From NCBI GenBank assembly GCA_040755975.1, contig JBFLZY010000004.1, forward strand, positions 1 through 64,000: a stretch of DNA of 64,000 nucleotides. Direction: 5' to 3'. The translations under genes and the position numbers were made by a program. The notes under the pieces were generated by a model. That model had not been told where the DNA came from, did no database searches, and worked only from the letters and a program-made list of their open reading frames with translations. The stretch comes from JAIMBK01 sp040755975 (lineage in GTDB: Bacteria > Bacillota > Desulfotomaculia > Desulfotomaculales > Nap2-2B). Positions 42,472 through 51,067 of the stretch are shown piece by piece; within the stretch, counting starts at the first letter, position 1, and every line of letters begins with the position of its first letter.

Positions 42472-43269
42472 ATGCCGGTTGTCAGCCCGCAAAACCCCCA
42501 GATAAAATATATTCGCAAACTTGCCCAACGAAAGTTCCGGGAAAAGGAAAAAAAATTCCTTGTGGAAGGCAGCCTGATGGTGGCCGAGGCCTTTTCCTTC
42601 CGGTGGCCGTTAGAGCTGCTGGTTTACACCGGCGAATGGAGCGCCAGCAAGGCGGGCCAGAAAATTTTAAGCATGGCTGAAGAAGTAAATTTAAAGAGCC
42701 TGGCCGTAGAAAAGGCAATTTTTAAGAAACTGGCCGCGGCCGATACCCCCCAGGGAGTACTGGCGGTGGCCCGCCGGCGCGAAGAAGAACTCGCCGGTTT
42801 ATTAAAGAAAAAGCCGTCGTTGTTGTTGCTGGTGGACGCGGTGCAGGATCCGGGGAATCTCGGCACCATTATCCGCAGCGCCGACGCCGCCGGCGCGGAC
42901 GGCGTGATTTTAACGAAAGGAACTGTCGACCCGTATAATCCCAAAACGCTGCGGGCCACCATGGGCTCGCTGTTTCATTTACCTGTGCTTACTGCTTCCG
43001 GGGTGGACGGGGTGCTGGCGCAGCTGGCAGAGGCTGGCCTGCAGTTAGTGGTTGGCGACCCGGAAGGGAAAACCCTTTTAAGCCATTGCGATTTTACCCG
43101 CCCTACGGTTCTGGTCATCGGTAACGAAGCCCGGGGGTGTTCGGAAAAAATCCTTCAAAAAGCGGACCAGATCATCCGGATACCCATGCCGGGCCGCGCC
43201 GAATCCTTAAATGTGGCCATGGCCGCGGCTATTATGCTTTACGAGGTTGTGCGCCAGCGATCCTGTTAA
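42472..43269 (+). CDS. ysgA: SpoU/TrmH family rRNA 2'-O-methyltransferase
   Basis: A 265-residue methyltransferase with a knotted SPOUT fold. The N-terminal substrate-binding domain covers about residues 1-100. The three SpoU motifs follow: DAVQDPGNLGTIIRSADAAG, VIGNEARGCS and IPMPGRAESLNVAMAAAIMLYE. Its place just ahead of pheS matches ysgA of Bacillus, which I recall as methylating 23S rRNA. AAGGAGG precedes the ATG at 42472. The exact target nucleotide cannot be read from sequence. Confidence 0.88.
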   Translation: MPVVSPQNPQIKYIRKLAQRKFREKEKKFLVEGSLMVAEAFSFRWPLELLVYTGEWSASKAGQKILSMAEEVNLKSLAVEKAIFKKLAAADTPQGVLAVARRREEELAGLLKKKPSLLLLVDAVQDPGNLGTIIRSADAAGADGVILTKGTVDPYNPKTLRATMGSLFHLPVLTASGVDGVLAQLAEAGLQLVVGDPEGKTLLSHCDFTRPTVLVIGNEARGCSEKILQKADQIIRIPMPGRAESLNVAMAAAIMLYEVVRQRSC

Positions 43270-43283
43270 TTTTTAGCTTTTTC

Positions 43284-43312
43284 TTGTTTTTAAAAACAGC
43301 CTGTGCTATAAT
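43284..43312 (+). promoter_or_regulatory. Promoter of the yqzL-pheST unit
   Basis: TTGTTT at 43284-43289 and TATAAT at 43307-43312 are 17 bases apart, with TGTGC before the -10. Transcription should begin near 43319, 35 bases ahead of the YqzL-like start, so that mini-gene and the terminator at 43528 are in the pheS leader. Confidence 0.65.
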
Positions 43313-43353
43313 CAGGGCAAGGTCCCCAAAAAAACAGCAAAGGTCGTGAGCAA

Positions 43354-43449
43354 ATGATTCTTTTCACCGCCGAATTTTTTTGGAGACTCTTCGAAGCCAC
43401 CGGTTCCATCAAGGCCTATATGCTCTACAAAAGATTTGCCCTACACTGA
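43354..43449 (+). CDS. yqzL: YqzL-like mini-protein ahead of pheS
   Basis: A 31-codon open frame, with AAAGG about 10 bases upstream. The pattern FFWRLFEATGSIKAYMLYKR agrees with YqzL, a short Firmicute family of unknown function (W-x-x-F-x-x-T-G-x-x-x-x-Y-x-x-Y). It also contains five phenylalanines in 31 residues and lies between a promoter and a terminator that precedes pheS, so a second reading is a phenylalanine-sensing leader peptide. The two roles need not exclude each other. The assignment to YqzL rests on memory of the family pattern. Confidence 0.7.
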   Translation: MILFTAEFFWRLFEATGSIKAYMLYKRFALH

Positions 43450-43527
43450 TTGTTAAGCGTACATTTTTATACATTTTTTAAGTCAGGTGAAGGAGGACTG
43501 GCAGGCGTGTTTTTGCGTCTTTAAATT

Positions 43528-43551
43528 CCGTCCCGCGGGGATGGTTTTTTT
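43528..43551 (+). terminator. Attenuator-like terminator ahead of pheS
   Basis: CCGTCCC at 43528-43534 pairs with GGGATGG at 43538-43544 (one G-T pair, three-base loop), followed by seven T. It ends just 27 bases before the pheS start, so it must be bypassed for pheST expression. GGACTGG at 43495-43501 could pair with CCGTCC and prevent the hairpin. The T-box consensus TGGNACCGCG was looked for and not found. Confidence 0.65.
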
Positions 43552-43578
43552 ATGCTTATCTTTTTAAGGGGGTTTGGG

Positions 43579-44607
43579 TTGATTTTGGAGCAGTTATTAC
43601 GAAGAATGGCCGAAGAGGCAAGGAACGCGCTGGCGAAAGCCAAAAGCCTGGAAGAGATAAACGAGATCCGCATCCGTTACCTGGGGAAAAAGGGCGAGTT
43701 AACGCGGATTTTGCGTGGGATGGGGGCTGTCCCCCCGGACCAGCGGCCGCGCGTAGGGCAGGCTGCCAACGAAGTTCGGGAGGCGATTGAGGCGGCGATA
43801 GCGGCCCGGACTACCGCGGTGAAAGAAAAAATCAAGCAGGTCCGCTTGATTGAGGAGGCAATCGACATCACCCTTCCGGGTACAAAATTCGGCCTCGGCC
43901 ATTTGCATCCTTTGACTCGGGTCAGGCGCCAGATTGAAAATATTTTTTTGGGTCTGGGATTTGAAATTGTGGAAGGGCCGGAGGTGGAGCTGGATTATTA
44001 TAACTTCGAAGCTCTCAATATACCAAAGGATCACCCCGCCCGGGACATGCAGGACACCTTTTTTGTCAGTGAGGAAATTCTCCTGCGAACGCATACCTCT
44101 CCCGTGCAGGTGCGTACCATGGAGCGGATGGCCGGGCGCATCCCGGTGAAAGTCATCGCGCCGGGCAAGGTTTACCGCCGCGACGACGACGCCACCCATT
44201 CGCCGATGTTTCACCAGGTAGAAGGGCTGGCCATCGATACCCGGATCACTTTTGGCGACTTAAAGGGTGTCCTGCAAACCTTTGCCGCCGAAATGTTCGG
44301 CCCATCCACGCGGACGCGCTTTCGGCCCAGCTTTTTTCCCTTTACCGAGCCCAGCGCTGAAGTGGACATTTCCTGCGTAATGTGCGGCGGCCGCGGCTGC
44401 CGCGTCTGTTCATACTCCGGGTGGCTGGAGATTCTCGGCTGCGGTTCCGTGCACCCGCGGGTTTTAGAGATGTCGGGGTACAACAGCGAGGAAGTCACCG
44501 GTTTTGCCTTTGGCATGGGGATCGAGCGGATTACCATGTTAAAGTACGGCATTGACGACCTGCGGTTGTTTTTTGACAACGACCTGCGGTTTTTGGAGCA
44601 GTTTTAG
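43579..44607 (+). CDS. pheS: Phenylalanine-tRNA ligase alpha subunit
   Basis: The 342-residue catalytic subunit. An N-terminal coiled coil of about 85 residues is followed by the class II core: HPLTRVRRQIENIFLGLGFE, DTFFVSEEILLRTHTSPVQ, MFHQVEGLAID, and SYSGWLEILGCGSVHP, ending GFAFGMGIERITMLKYGIDD. TTG at 43579 is chosen because AAGGGGG lies seven bases upstream; an ATG at 43552 is part of the terminator tail. pheT is not adjacent as usual but 345 bases away, because a repeat element lies between them. Confidence 0.95.
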   Translation: MILEQLLRRMAEEARNALAKAKSLEEINEIRIRYLGKKGELTRILRGMGAVPPDQRPRVGQAANEVREAIEAAIAARTTAVKEKIKQVRLIEEAIDITLPGTKFGLGHLHPLTRVRRQIENIFLGLGFEIVEGPEVELDYYNFEALNIPKDHPARDMQDTFFVSEEILLRTHTSPVQVRTMERMAGRIPVKVIAPGKVYRRDDDATHSPMFHQVEGLAIDTRITFGDLKGVLQTFAAEMFGPSTRTRFRPSFFPFTEPSAEVDISCVMCGGRGCRVCSYSGWLEILGCGSVHPRVLEMSGYNSEEVTGFAFGMGIERITMLKYGIDDLRLFFDNDLRFLEQF

Positions 44608-44649
44608 GAAAGTTAGAACCTTCGCTCTTCTCCATGACGATGAAAATGA

Positions 44650-44904
44650 GGCTGGAATTTGTCCGGGTGAGCGACATCTGCGAAGGGTCGGGAACCGGAC
44701 ACGGCGCAGCCGCGGCAAGCGAACCGGCAGCGCGAAACGCGCAGATACCACTCAGTAACAGTGCTGACAGTAATCGCCATTGGAACCCGGTAAAGCTAAA
44801 AAACTAACGTTTCATGCGCATTTTGCAGCGCTGCCTGGTTCGCTCCGCGGCAAGCCGATGTCTGGTCGACCCGGAGCAGCGGAGCGAACCGGACAATTCC
44901 AGCC
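44650..44904 (-). repeat. Full stem-bounded element, copy 1 (between pheS and pheT)
   Basis: A 255-bp element bounded by complementary ends: GGCTGGAATTTGTCCGG at 44650-44666 and CCGGACAATTCCAGCC at 44889-44904. Read on the minus strand it is collinear with the element at 61304-61559. It shares the GGTTCGCTCCG/CGGAGCGAACC inner stem (about 11 bp), the CAGCGCTGC block and the block around CGCGCTGCCGGTTCGC. A middle part of about 90 bases is not conserved. It fills the pheS-pheT gap (44608-44952), which holds no gene. Confidence 0.75.
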
Positions 44905-44952
44905 CGATGGGAAATGATAACAGAAGCTATTTTCAAAGGGGGTCTGAAGAGT

Positions 44953-47382
44953 TTGCGGGTTTCGCTGAAATGGCTGCGGGAGTTCGTGGATATTGAGGTA
45001 TCGCCGAAGGAACTGGCCGAACAATTGACTCTGGCCGGGCTGGCGGTGGAAGCGATCCATTGCCCCGGTAAAGAGATTCAACAGGTATTCACAGGGCGGA
45101 TCGTGAAAATAGAGCCGCATCCCAACGCCGATAAACTGGTCGTTTGCAGAGTTTCCCTGGGCGCCGGGGAGCCCTTGCAAATTGTTACCGGTGCCCCCAA
45201 CGTGGCCGAAGGCCAGGTCGTCGCGCTGGCGGTGGAAGGGGCGCGCCTGAACGGCGGACTGATCATTAAGAAGGCGAAATTTAGAGGTGTGGAGTCGTCA
45301 GGGATGTTATGCTCCTGGCAGGAATTGGGGTTTGACGCCAAGTATATCCCCGCCGACCAGGTGCACGGTATAATGGCCCTGCCGCCGGACACGCCCGCAG
45401 GTATGGACGTCAAGCCGCTGCTGGGTTTGGACGACGTCATCCTGGAGCTGGAAGTCACCCCGAATAGAGGCGACTGTCTTTCCATGGTCGGTATTGCCCG
45501 CGAAGTGGCGGCAATTTTCAACCGTCCTTTCCGCTTTCCCCGGCCGCAGGTTGCCGAACTGGCCAAAAATATTGCGGGGCTGACGCAGGTGGACATTCTG
45601 AATCCCGAACTCTGCGGGCGGTACGTAGCGCGGCTGTTTACCAACGTGCGGGTAGCCCCCTCGCCCTTGTGGATGCAGGAAAGATTGCGGGCGGCCGGCG
45701 TCCGCCCCATCAGCAACATAGTCGATATTACCAATTACGTGATGATGGAGCTGGGCCAGCCTTTGCACGCCTTTGATTTCGATACGTTGCGGGAAGGGCG
45801 GATTATCGTCCGGACGGCTAAAGAAGGGGAGGCCCTGGTTTCCCTGGACGGGGTGACCAGGCAATTGACTCGTGAGATGCTGGTGATTGCCGATACCGCC
45901 GCGCCGGTGGCCATTGCCGGCGTCATGGGCGGTCTGGAAACCGAGGTAACGGAAAAGACCGTAAACGTTTTGCTGGAATCGGCGCACTTTAATCCCCTCA
46001 GCATACGCCGCACGTCAAAAGCGCTTGGCCTTCGGTCGGAAGCTTCCGCGCGTTTTGAAAAAGGAGTCGACCGGGAGGGCTGCCTTTTGGCGGCAGCCAG
46101 GGCCGCCCAGCTGCTCGGGCAAATTCAGGCCGGCGACGTGCTTGCCGGCGTGGTTGACAATTATCCCTCACGCCGGGAGCCGGTAAAAATTCTTTTACGT
46201 CCGGCCAGGGTTAATTATGTGCTGGGGACCGAACTGGCCACGGAAGAAATTTCCGCAACCTTAACGCGTTTGCATTTCGAAGTGAATAACGCGGGTGAAG
46301 AATTGCTGGTTAATGTCCCGAGCTACCGGAATGACGTCCACCAGGAGATCGACCTGATTGAAGAAGTGGCCAGGCTGCACGGATACAATAAGATTCCGGG
46401 AACACTTCCCTGCGGAGTCAATACCTTAGGAATCCGGACCAGGGAAGGAATGATCGCGGACCGGGTAAAAGAAATCCTTGTCGGCTGCGGTCTGACGGAA
46501 GTGGTCACGTTCAGTTTTGTCAATCCCGGCGTTTTCGATCAGTTTAATTTGCCCGCCCAAAGCAAATTGCGGGAAGTGGTGAAATTACAAAACCCCTTGA
46601 GCGAAGAGCACTCCGTTATGCGCACCTGGCTTTTGCCCGGTCTGGTCGAGGTGCTGCGCAGGAATTTTAACCGCCGGGTGATGACCGGGGCGGTATTTGA
46701 GATCGGGCGGGTGTTTTACCCGCGGGCGAACGAACTGCCGGAAGAACCTCTGAAGCTGGCCGCCGCAGGCATGGGGGAAATTGCCGGCAGCTGGAATGTT
46801 CCGGGATTATCGGTCGACTACTACTTCTTGAAAGGCGTCTTAGAGACTTTACAGGCGCAAATCGGGGTCAACTTTTCCTTTACGCCCGAACGCGAACATC
46901 CGGCTTTTCACCCCGGGCGCACCGCCCGCGTCGCCAGCGGCGAAGAAGACCTGGGGATTTTAGGCGAAATTCACCCCGACGTTCTGGAGAAGCTGGAGCT
47001 GCCCCTGCGGGTGGTGGCCTTTGAACTGGACTTTGGAAAAATAATCACCCTTGCGCAAGAACGCAAGGAATACGAGCCCTTGCCCCGTTTTCCTGCTGTC
47101 CAAAGGGATCTCGCCCTGTTGGTTCCCAGGGATGTGCCGGCGCAGGTGGTCGGGGAAATAATTAAACAGGCCGGCGGCCCGTTACTGCGTTCGGTAATCC
47201 TGTTTGACGTATACGAAGGAGAACAGGTGAAAAAAGGTTTCCGCAGCCTTGCCTTTTCTTTAAAATTTCTTGCCGGCGACCGGACCCTGACTGTGGAAGA
47301 GGTGGCTTCCTGCATGGAAAATATTGCTGCGGAACTGGTTCAAAAAGCCGGCGCCGAAATACGCGGGGAAAAAATTGGCTAG
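44953..47382 (+). CDS. pheT: Phenylalanine-tRNA ligase beta subunit
   Basis: An 809-residue subunit with the full bacterial domain set: the N-terminal start RVSLKWLREFVDIE, a tRNA-binding EMAP-like domain (FTGRIVKIEPHPNADKLVVC) at about 40-150, the B3/B4 editing region, the B5 domain, the inactive class II core, and a C-terminal anticodon-binding FDX-ACB domain (RFPAVQRDLALLVPRDVPA). TTG 44953 follows AAAGGGGG and gives the usual N-terminus; an upstream frame from 44914 starts inside repeat-flanking sequence. Confidence 0.94.
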   Translation: MRVSLKWLREFVDIEVSPKELAEQLTLAGLAVEAIHCPGKEIQQVFTGRIVKIEPHPNADKLVVCRVSLGAGEPLQIVTGAPNVAEGQVVALAVEGARLNGGLIIKKAKFRGVESSGMLCSWQELGFDAKYIPADQVHGIMALPPDTPAGMDVKPLLGLDDVILELEVTPNRGDCLSMVGIAREVAAIFNRPFRFPRPQVAELAKNIAGLTQVDILNPELCGRYVARLFTNVRVAPSPLWMQERLRAAGVRPISNIVDITNYVMMELGQPLHAFDFDTLREGRIIVRTAKEGEALVSLDGVTRQLTREMLVIADTAAPVAIAGVMGGLETEVTEKTVNVLLESAHFNPLSIRRTSKALGLRSEASARFEKGVDREGCLLAAARAAQLLGQIQAGDVLAGVVDNYPSRREPVKILLRPARVNYVLGTELATEEISATLTRLHFEVNNAGEELLVNVPSYRNDVHQEIDLIEEVARLHGYNKIPGTLPCGVNTLGIRTREGMIADRVKEILVGCGLTEVVTFSFVNPGVFDQFNLPAQSKLREVVKLQNPLSEEHSVMRTWLLPGLVEVLRRNFNRRVMTGAVFEIGRVFYPRANELPEEPLKLAAAGMGEIAGSWNVPGLSVDYYFLKGVLETLQAQIGVNFSFTPEREHPAFHPGRTARVASGEEDLGILGEIHPDVLEKLELPLRVVAFELDFGKIITLAQERKEYEPLPRFPAVQRDLALLVPRDVPAQVVGEIIKQAGGPLLRSVILFDVYEGEQVKKGFRSLAFSLKFLAGDRTLTVEEVASCMENIAAELVQKAGAEIRGEKIG

Positions 47383-47442
47383 TCCGGCAGGAATTTTTCC
47401 CTTTTTGACGAAATGCAAGTCAAAAAGCCAGGGGGAAAAATT

Positions 47443-47790
47443 ATGGAAGAGAAGGGCGAACTGGAAAACCGGGTGGAAGTGGAGATTTTCGGGGAAGGAT
47501 ATGTGTTAAAAGGCAGCGAGCCGCCGGAATACATGCAAATGCTGGCCCAGTACGTGAACAAAAGAATGCGCCAGGTGGTGACCCGCAACCCGCGGTTGAG
47601 CACGGCCAAAGCGGCCATTCTTACCGCGTTGAATATTGCCGACGAATTAATGAAGTTGCAGAAAGAATTTGATCAGCTGAACCGGTCAAAACAAGAAGAG
47701 GACAAAAAGAAACCGCCCAAGAAACATTTCGAGAACCAGCGGGAACACGATCTGTTTGAGGCCCAGAGGACACAGCGAGGCCCTCGTTAA
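47443..47790 (+). CDS. zapA: Cell division protein ZapA
   Basis: A 115-residue FtsZ-ring associated protein. The N-terminal ZapA fold has VEVEIFGEGYVLKGSEPPEYMQ, and a coiled coil (AILTALNIADELMKLQKEFDQLNRS) follows, ending in a charged tail. AGGGGG precedes the ATG at 47443 by seven bases. Its position after pheT and before polX matches Bacillus gene order. Confidence 0.88.
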   Translation: MEEKGELENRVEVEIFGEGYVLKGSEPPEYMQMLAQYVNKRMRQVVTRNPRLSTAKAAILTALNIADELMKLQKEFDQLNRSKQEEDKKKPPKKHFENQREHDLFEAQRTQRGPR

Positions 47791-47930
47791 AAAACGACCC
47801 TTCAGGGATTGTAATATCTATTCCGTTTGCTGAACCACTTTATTTATCCTAACCCCCGGTTTTAACGGGTGGCTTCAACTGTTTTTTATAAAATCGCTGT
47901 GTTCTGTGGGGCTTGAAAAGGAGCACTTAA

Positions 47931-49667
47931 ATGCTGCAAAACTTCGAAATAGCCTGGGCTTTCCGGGAACTGGCCGATCTCCTGGAGTTTAAAGAAGAGG
48001 ATTTTTTTAAAGTGCGCGCCTACCGCCGGGCAGCGAAAACCATTGCCGGCTTAAATGAGCCTGTCGAACTGCTTTACCGCCGGGGGGATCTGGCCGGGGT
48101 TCCGGGCATCGGTAAAAATATTCTGGCAAAAATCGGAGAAATGGTCGCCACCGGAAAAATGCGTAAGCTTGAAGAGTTGCGCGCCGAAATTCCCCCCGGC
48201 GTGCTGGAAATAATGGATTTGCCCGGAATTGGCCCCAAACGGGCCGCTCTTTTGTATAAACACCTGAAAGTTGCTTCCCTGAATGATTTAGAAGAGGAAG
48301 CGCGGCAGGCGCGCGTTCGGGCGGTGCCCGGCCTGGGCGCCAAGACGGAACAGGACATTCTCCGGAACATCGAGATGCTGCGTTCCCGTTCGGGCAGGGT
48401 GCTGCTGGGGTTCGCCCGGGAACTCGCGCAAGAACTGGGTGAATTTTTAAAAAATTTGCCGGGAGTAAAAAGAATAGAACCCACCGGAAGTGTCCGGCGC
48501 TGGCGGGAAACCGTCGGTGACATCGATTTGCTGGCCATGACTGACGCTCCGGAAAGGTTGTTCGCTTCTTTTGCCGGCCACCCTCAGGTTAAAGAAATCC
48601 TGGTCCGGGAAGAGGATCGGATGAAGGTAATCACCTGGTGGGGGGTTGTTGTTGAGCTGCTCGCCGCCCCGGAGGAAGCATACTGGTCGACCCTCCTGTG
48701 GTCTACCGGCAACCAGGAACATTACCGGCAGCTGCAATTGCTGGCGCAGCAAAAGGGCCTGGAACTGAGCAGGGGCGGAATCAGGCGCCAGGACGGGAAA
48801 TTTTTTCTGATCAAAGGGGAGGAAGATATTTACCGCCACCTTGGGCTCCCTTTTATTCCCCCGGACCTTCGGGAAAATCGGGGGGAAATCGAATTTTGTT
48901 TAAAGACGGGCAGGCTTCCCGAGGTAGTCCGGTTAAGGGACATCAAAGGAGACCTGCACATCCACACCAACTGGAGCGACGGGGTTAACTCCCTGGAGCA
49001 GATTATCGACTACGCCAGGAAAAAAGGGTATCGCTATATTGCCATTACGGACCATTCTCCTTCTTTAAAGATCGCCCGGGGCTTGTCCCTGGAGCAATTG
49101 AAAGAGCAACGTAAACTTATTGAAAAAATGAACGAAAAATATGATGACATCCGGATTTTCAGCGGCCTGGAAGTGGATATATTGCCCCAAGGCGGTTTGG
49201 ATTGTCCGCCGGAGATTTTAGCGCAACTGGATGTGGTGATTGCTTCCGTTCATACCAGCTTTCGCCAGGACCGCCGGACGATGACGGAGCGCATTTTATC
49301 GGCGGTAAGAAATGAGTATGTGGATATTATCGGTCATCTGACCGGCCGCCTGATCGGCCAGCGGGAGGCTTATTTGGTAGATGTGGAAAAAATTCTGGCG
49401 GCGGCCCGGGATTACGGTAAGTTTATGGAAATCAACTCTTCGCCCGACCGCCTGGATTTAAGCGAAGAGCACGCCCGCCTGGCAAAAGAGTACGGCCTGA
49501 AAATGGTGATCAACACAGACGCCCACGATCTGCGGCGGATGGACGAAATGCCTTACGGCGTGGCCGTGGCCCGCCGTGCCTGGCTACAGCCCGCAGATGT
49601 ACTGAACACCCTGAAAATAGATGAAGTAACGAAGCTGTTTCGGAAAAAAATGACTTATGGTGAATGA
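47931..49667 (+). CDS. polX: DNA polymerase/3'-5' exonuclease PolX
   Basis: A 578-residue repair enzyme. The N-terminal family X polymerase has helix-hairpin-helix loops (GVPGIGKNILAKIGEM, DLPGIGPKRAALLYKHL) and the metal-binding GDIDLLAM near residue 197. The C-terminal PHP exonuclease, about 335-578, has DLHIHTNWSDGVN, ITDHSPS, SGLEVDIL and INTDAHDLRRMD. GAAAAGGAG precedes the ATG. It overlaps the next gene by 11 bases. Confidence 0.95.
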   Translation: MLQNFEIAWAFRELADLLEFKEEDFFKVRAYRRAAKTIAGLNEPVELLYRRGDLAGVPGIGKNILAKIGEMVATGKMRKLEELRAEIPPGVLEIMDLPGIGPKRAALLYKHLKVASLNDLEEEARQARVRAVPGLGAKTEQDILRNIEMLRSRSGRVLLGFARELAQELGEFLKNLPGVKRIEPTGSVRRWRETVGDIDLLAMTDAPERLFASFAGHPQVKEILVREEDRMKVITWWGVVVELLAAPEEAYWSTLLWSTGNQEHYRQLQLLAQQKGLELSRGGIRRQDGKFFLIKGEEDIYRHLGLPFIPPDLRENRGEIEFCLKTGRLPEVVRLRDIKGDLHIHTNWSDGVNSLEQIIDYARKKGYRYIAITDHSPSLKIARGLSLEQLKEQRKLIEKMNEKYDDIRIFSGLEVDILPQGGLDCPPEILAQLDVVIASVHTSFRQDRRTMTERILSAVRNEYVDIIGHLTGRLIGQREAYLVDVEKILAAARDYGKFMEINSSPDRLDLSEEHARLAKEYGLKMVINTDAHDLRRMDEMPYGVAVARRAWLQPADVLNTLKIDEVTKLFRKKMTYGE

Positions 49668-50259
49668 ATTATTCAACTTTAACGAAAAGGACATTTTACC
49701 CCGCTCGTTTTATGCCCGGGACACCTCCCTGGTGGCGCAGGAATTACTGGGGCATTATCTTGTGCACAGTACCCCGGACGGCGTCACTGCCGGCAAAATT
49801 GTGGAAACGGAAGCGTATTTGCAGGATGACCCGGCCTGTCACGCGGCCCGGGGGATGACCAAACGCAACCGGGTGATGTTTGGTCCGCCGGGGCACGCTT
49901 ATATATATTTTATTTACGGGATGTATTATTGCTTCAACGCCGTAACCAGGGAAGAAGGGGTGGGGGAAGCGGTCCTCGTCCGGGCCCTGGAGCCGGTGGC
50001 GGGGATTTCTTTAATGCAGGAACGGCGCGGCCGGAAAAAGCTGTCCGAGCTTTGCAGCGGGCCGGGGCGCCTGGTTCAGGCCCTGGGGATTACCAAAGAA
50101 CAAAACGGACAGGATTTGACCAAGGGATCACTGGTGATCTGCCGGGGGAGGAATGATCGCCTGGCTGCAGTGAGGACGACTCGTATCGGCATAAAAAACG
50201 GTTCCGAATTGCCGCTCCGGTTTTACATCGCTGGCAATCCTTTTGTTTCGCAAAAATAA
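49657..50259 (+). CDS. DNA-3-methyladenine glycosylase (MPG/Aag type)
   Basis: A 200-residue alkylpurine glycosylase of the MPG/AAG family. LLGHYLVHSTPDGVTAGKIVETEAYLQDDPACHA carries the catalytic glutamate (in VETEAY, near residue 51), and MFGPPGHAYIYFIYGMYYCFN is the base-flipping region. ATG 49657 or GTG 49660 can start it; the site upstream is weak and translation may depend on polX, which it overlaps. Together they form a small repair operon. GCCGCAC/GTGCGGC at 50262-50279 follows the stop without a T-run. Confidence 0.92.
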   Translation: MVNELFNFNEKDILPRSFYARDTSLVAQELLGHYLVHSTPDGVTAGKIVETEAYLQDDPACHAARGMTKRNRVMFGPPGHAYIYFIYGMYYCFNAVTREEGVGEAVLVRALEPVAGISLMQERRGRKKLSELCSGPGRLVQALGITKEQNGQDLTKGSLVICRGRNDRLAAVRTTRIGIKNGSELPLRFYIAGNPFVSQK

Positions 50260-50309
50260 ACGCCGCACAAATGTGCGGCAGAACAATTCTATCCTGAAAG
50301 TAGTCCTTT

Positions 50310-50568
50310 GCCCGCCGTTCGTTTGCCGTCGCTTAAGAGCTGCGGGCCGACGAGACAGCGGCCTGGTTCGGAGCGAACCCGGCAGCGCTGCTTAAATACC
50401 GTACGGTTCATTATTTTCTAGCGCTACAATATTTTCTGGCGTTCGTTGATGTTCTTTTTGCACCCTGTTAACTGCGCGATTCGCGCTGCCGGTTCGCCGA
50501 CCTCACCTGCGCCGTGTCTCGTTACCGACCCTACGCATATGTCGCTCCCGGCAAATCGAACGGCGGGC
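50310..50568 (+). repeat. Full stem-bounded element, copy 2
   Basis: A 259-bp element with ends GCCCGCCGTTCGTTTGCCG (50310-50328) and CGGCAAATCGAACGGCGGGC (50549-50568), complementary except for one extra base. The ends differ from those of copies 1 and 3, yet pair equally well. Inside are a GGTTCG/CGAACC hairpin, CAGCGCTGC, and GCGCGATTCGCGCTGCCGGT, a block shared with the other copies. It fills most of the gap (50260-50666) between the glycosylase and convergent glnK, which holds no gene. Confidence 0.75.
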
Positions 50569-50579
50569 CGGAAGTTTTC

Positions 50580-50616
50580 ATCCCCTGTTGGTGCCGCAAA
50601 AAAGCGGCATGGGGAT
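50580..50616 (+). repeat. Trailing hairpin of copy 2
   Basis: ATCCCC (50580-50585) pairs with GGGGAT (50611-50616) and, after a TGTTG bulge, GTGCCGC (50591-50597) pairs with GCGGCAT (50604-50610). The same hairpin follows the partial copy at 26.2 kb, with GCCAC/GTGGC in place of GCCGC/GCGGC (a paired change), and copy 3 at 61633-61669. Confidence 0.65.
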
Positions 50617-50666
50617 CTTCTGCAGCCGATCCAAAAATGGAGAAAGGCGCTCGTCTCTTTATAAAT

Positions 50667-51005
50667 TTAAATGGCGTTTTCACCGGTTTCCCCGGTGCGG
50701 ATGCGGACGGCGTCGGCCACCGGGTAAATGAAAATCTTCCCGTCCCCTATTTCTCCCGTCCGGGCCGCCCGGGTAATTATACTCACGACCTGGTCCACGT
50801 CCTGATCCCGGATGACTATTTCCACCTTGATTTTGGGCAGTAAATTTATGCTGTATTCGGTTCCCCGGTAAACTTCCGTGCGCCCTTTCTGCAATCCGCA
50901 GCCGATTACCTGGGTTACGGTCATTCCGTGGATTCCGAATTTGCCCAAGGCGTCCTTAACATCCTCAAGCTTGCCGGGACGCAAAATACATTCAACTTTC
51001 GTCAT
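50667..51005 (-). CDS. glnK: Nitrogen regulatory PII protein
   Basis: A 112-residue trimeric nitrogen sensor. VECILRPGKLEDVKDALGKFGIHGMTVTQVIGCG opens it. The T-loop GRTEVYRGTEYSINLLPK holds the tyrosine in RGTEY that is uridylylated in some bacteria, and TGEIGDGKIFIYPV is the C-terminal signature. It lies 62 bases after amt on the same strand, the classical arrangement in which GlnK plugs the ammonium channel. A weak GAGA/TCTC hairpin with a T-run lies about 50632-50661. Confidence 0.95.
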   Translation of the reverse strand: MTKVECILRPGKLEDVKDALGKFGIHGMTVTQVIGCGLQKGRTEVYRGTEYSINLLPKIKVEIVIRDQDVDQVVSIITRAARTGEIGDGKIFIYPVADAVRIRTGETGENAI

Positions 51006-51067
51006 GCCCGCCCACTCCTTTCCTTTTCCAAAGCCTTAATTGCCGATGCGCCAGATAATTTTGCCGT

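Noticed and set aside
43450..43578. T-box riboswitch ahead of pheS.
   Set aside because: The terminator is present, but the TGGNACCGCG motif and specifier-loop signatures are missing and the space is filled by the mini-gene.
49664..50156. Alternative-frame ORFs within the methyladenine glycosylase gene.
   Set aside because: They lie inside the supported frame and lack start signals.
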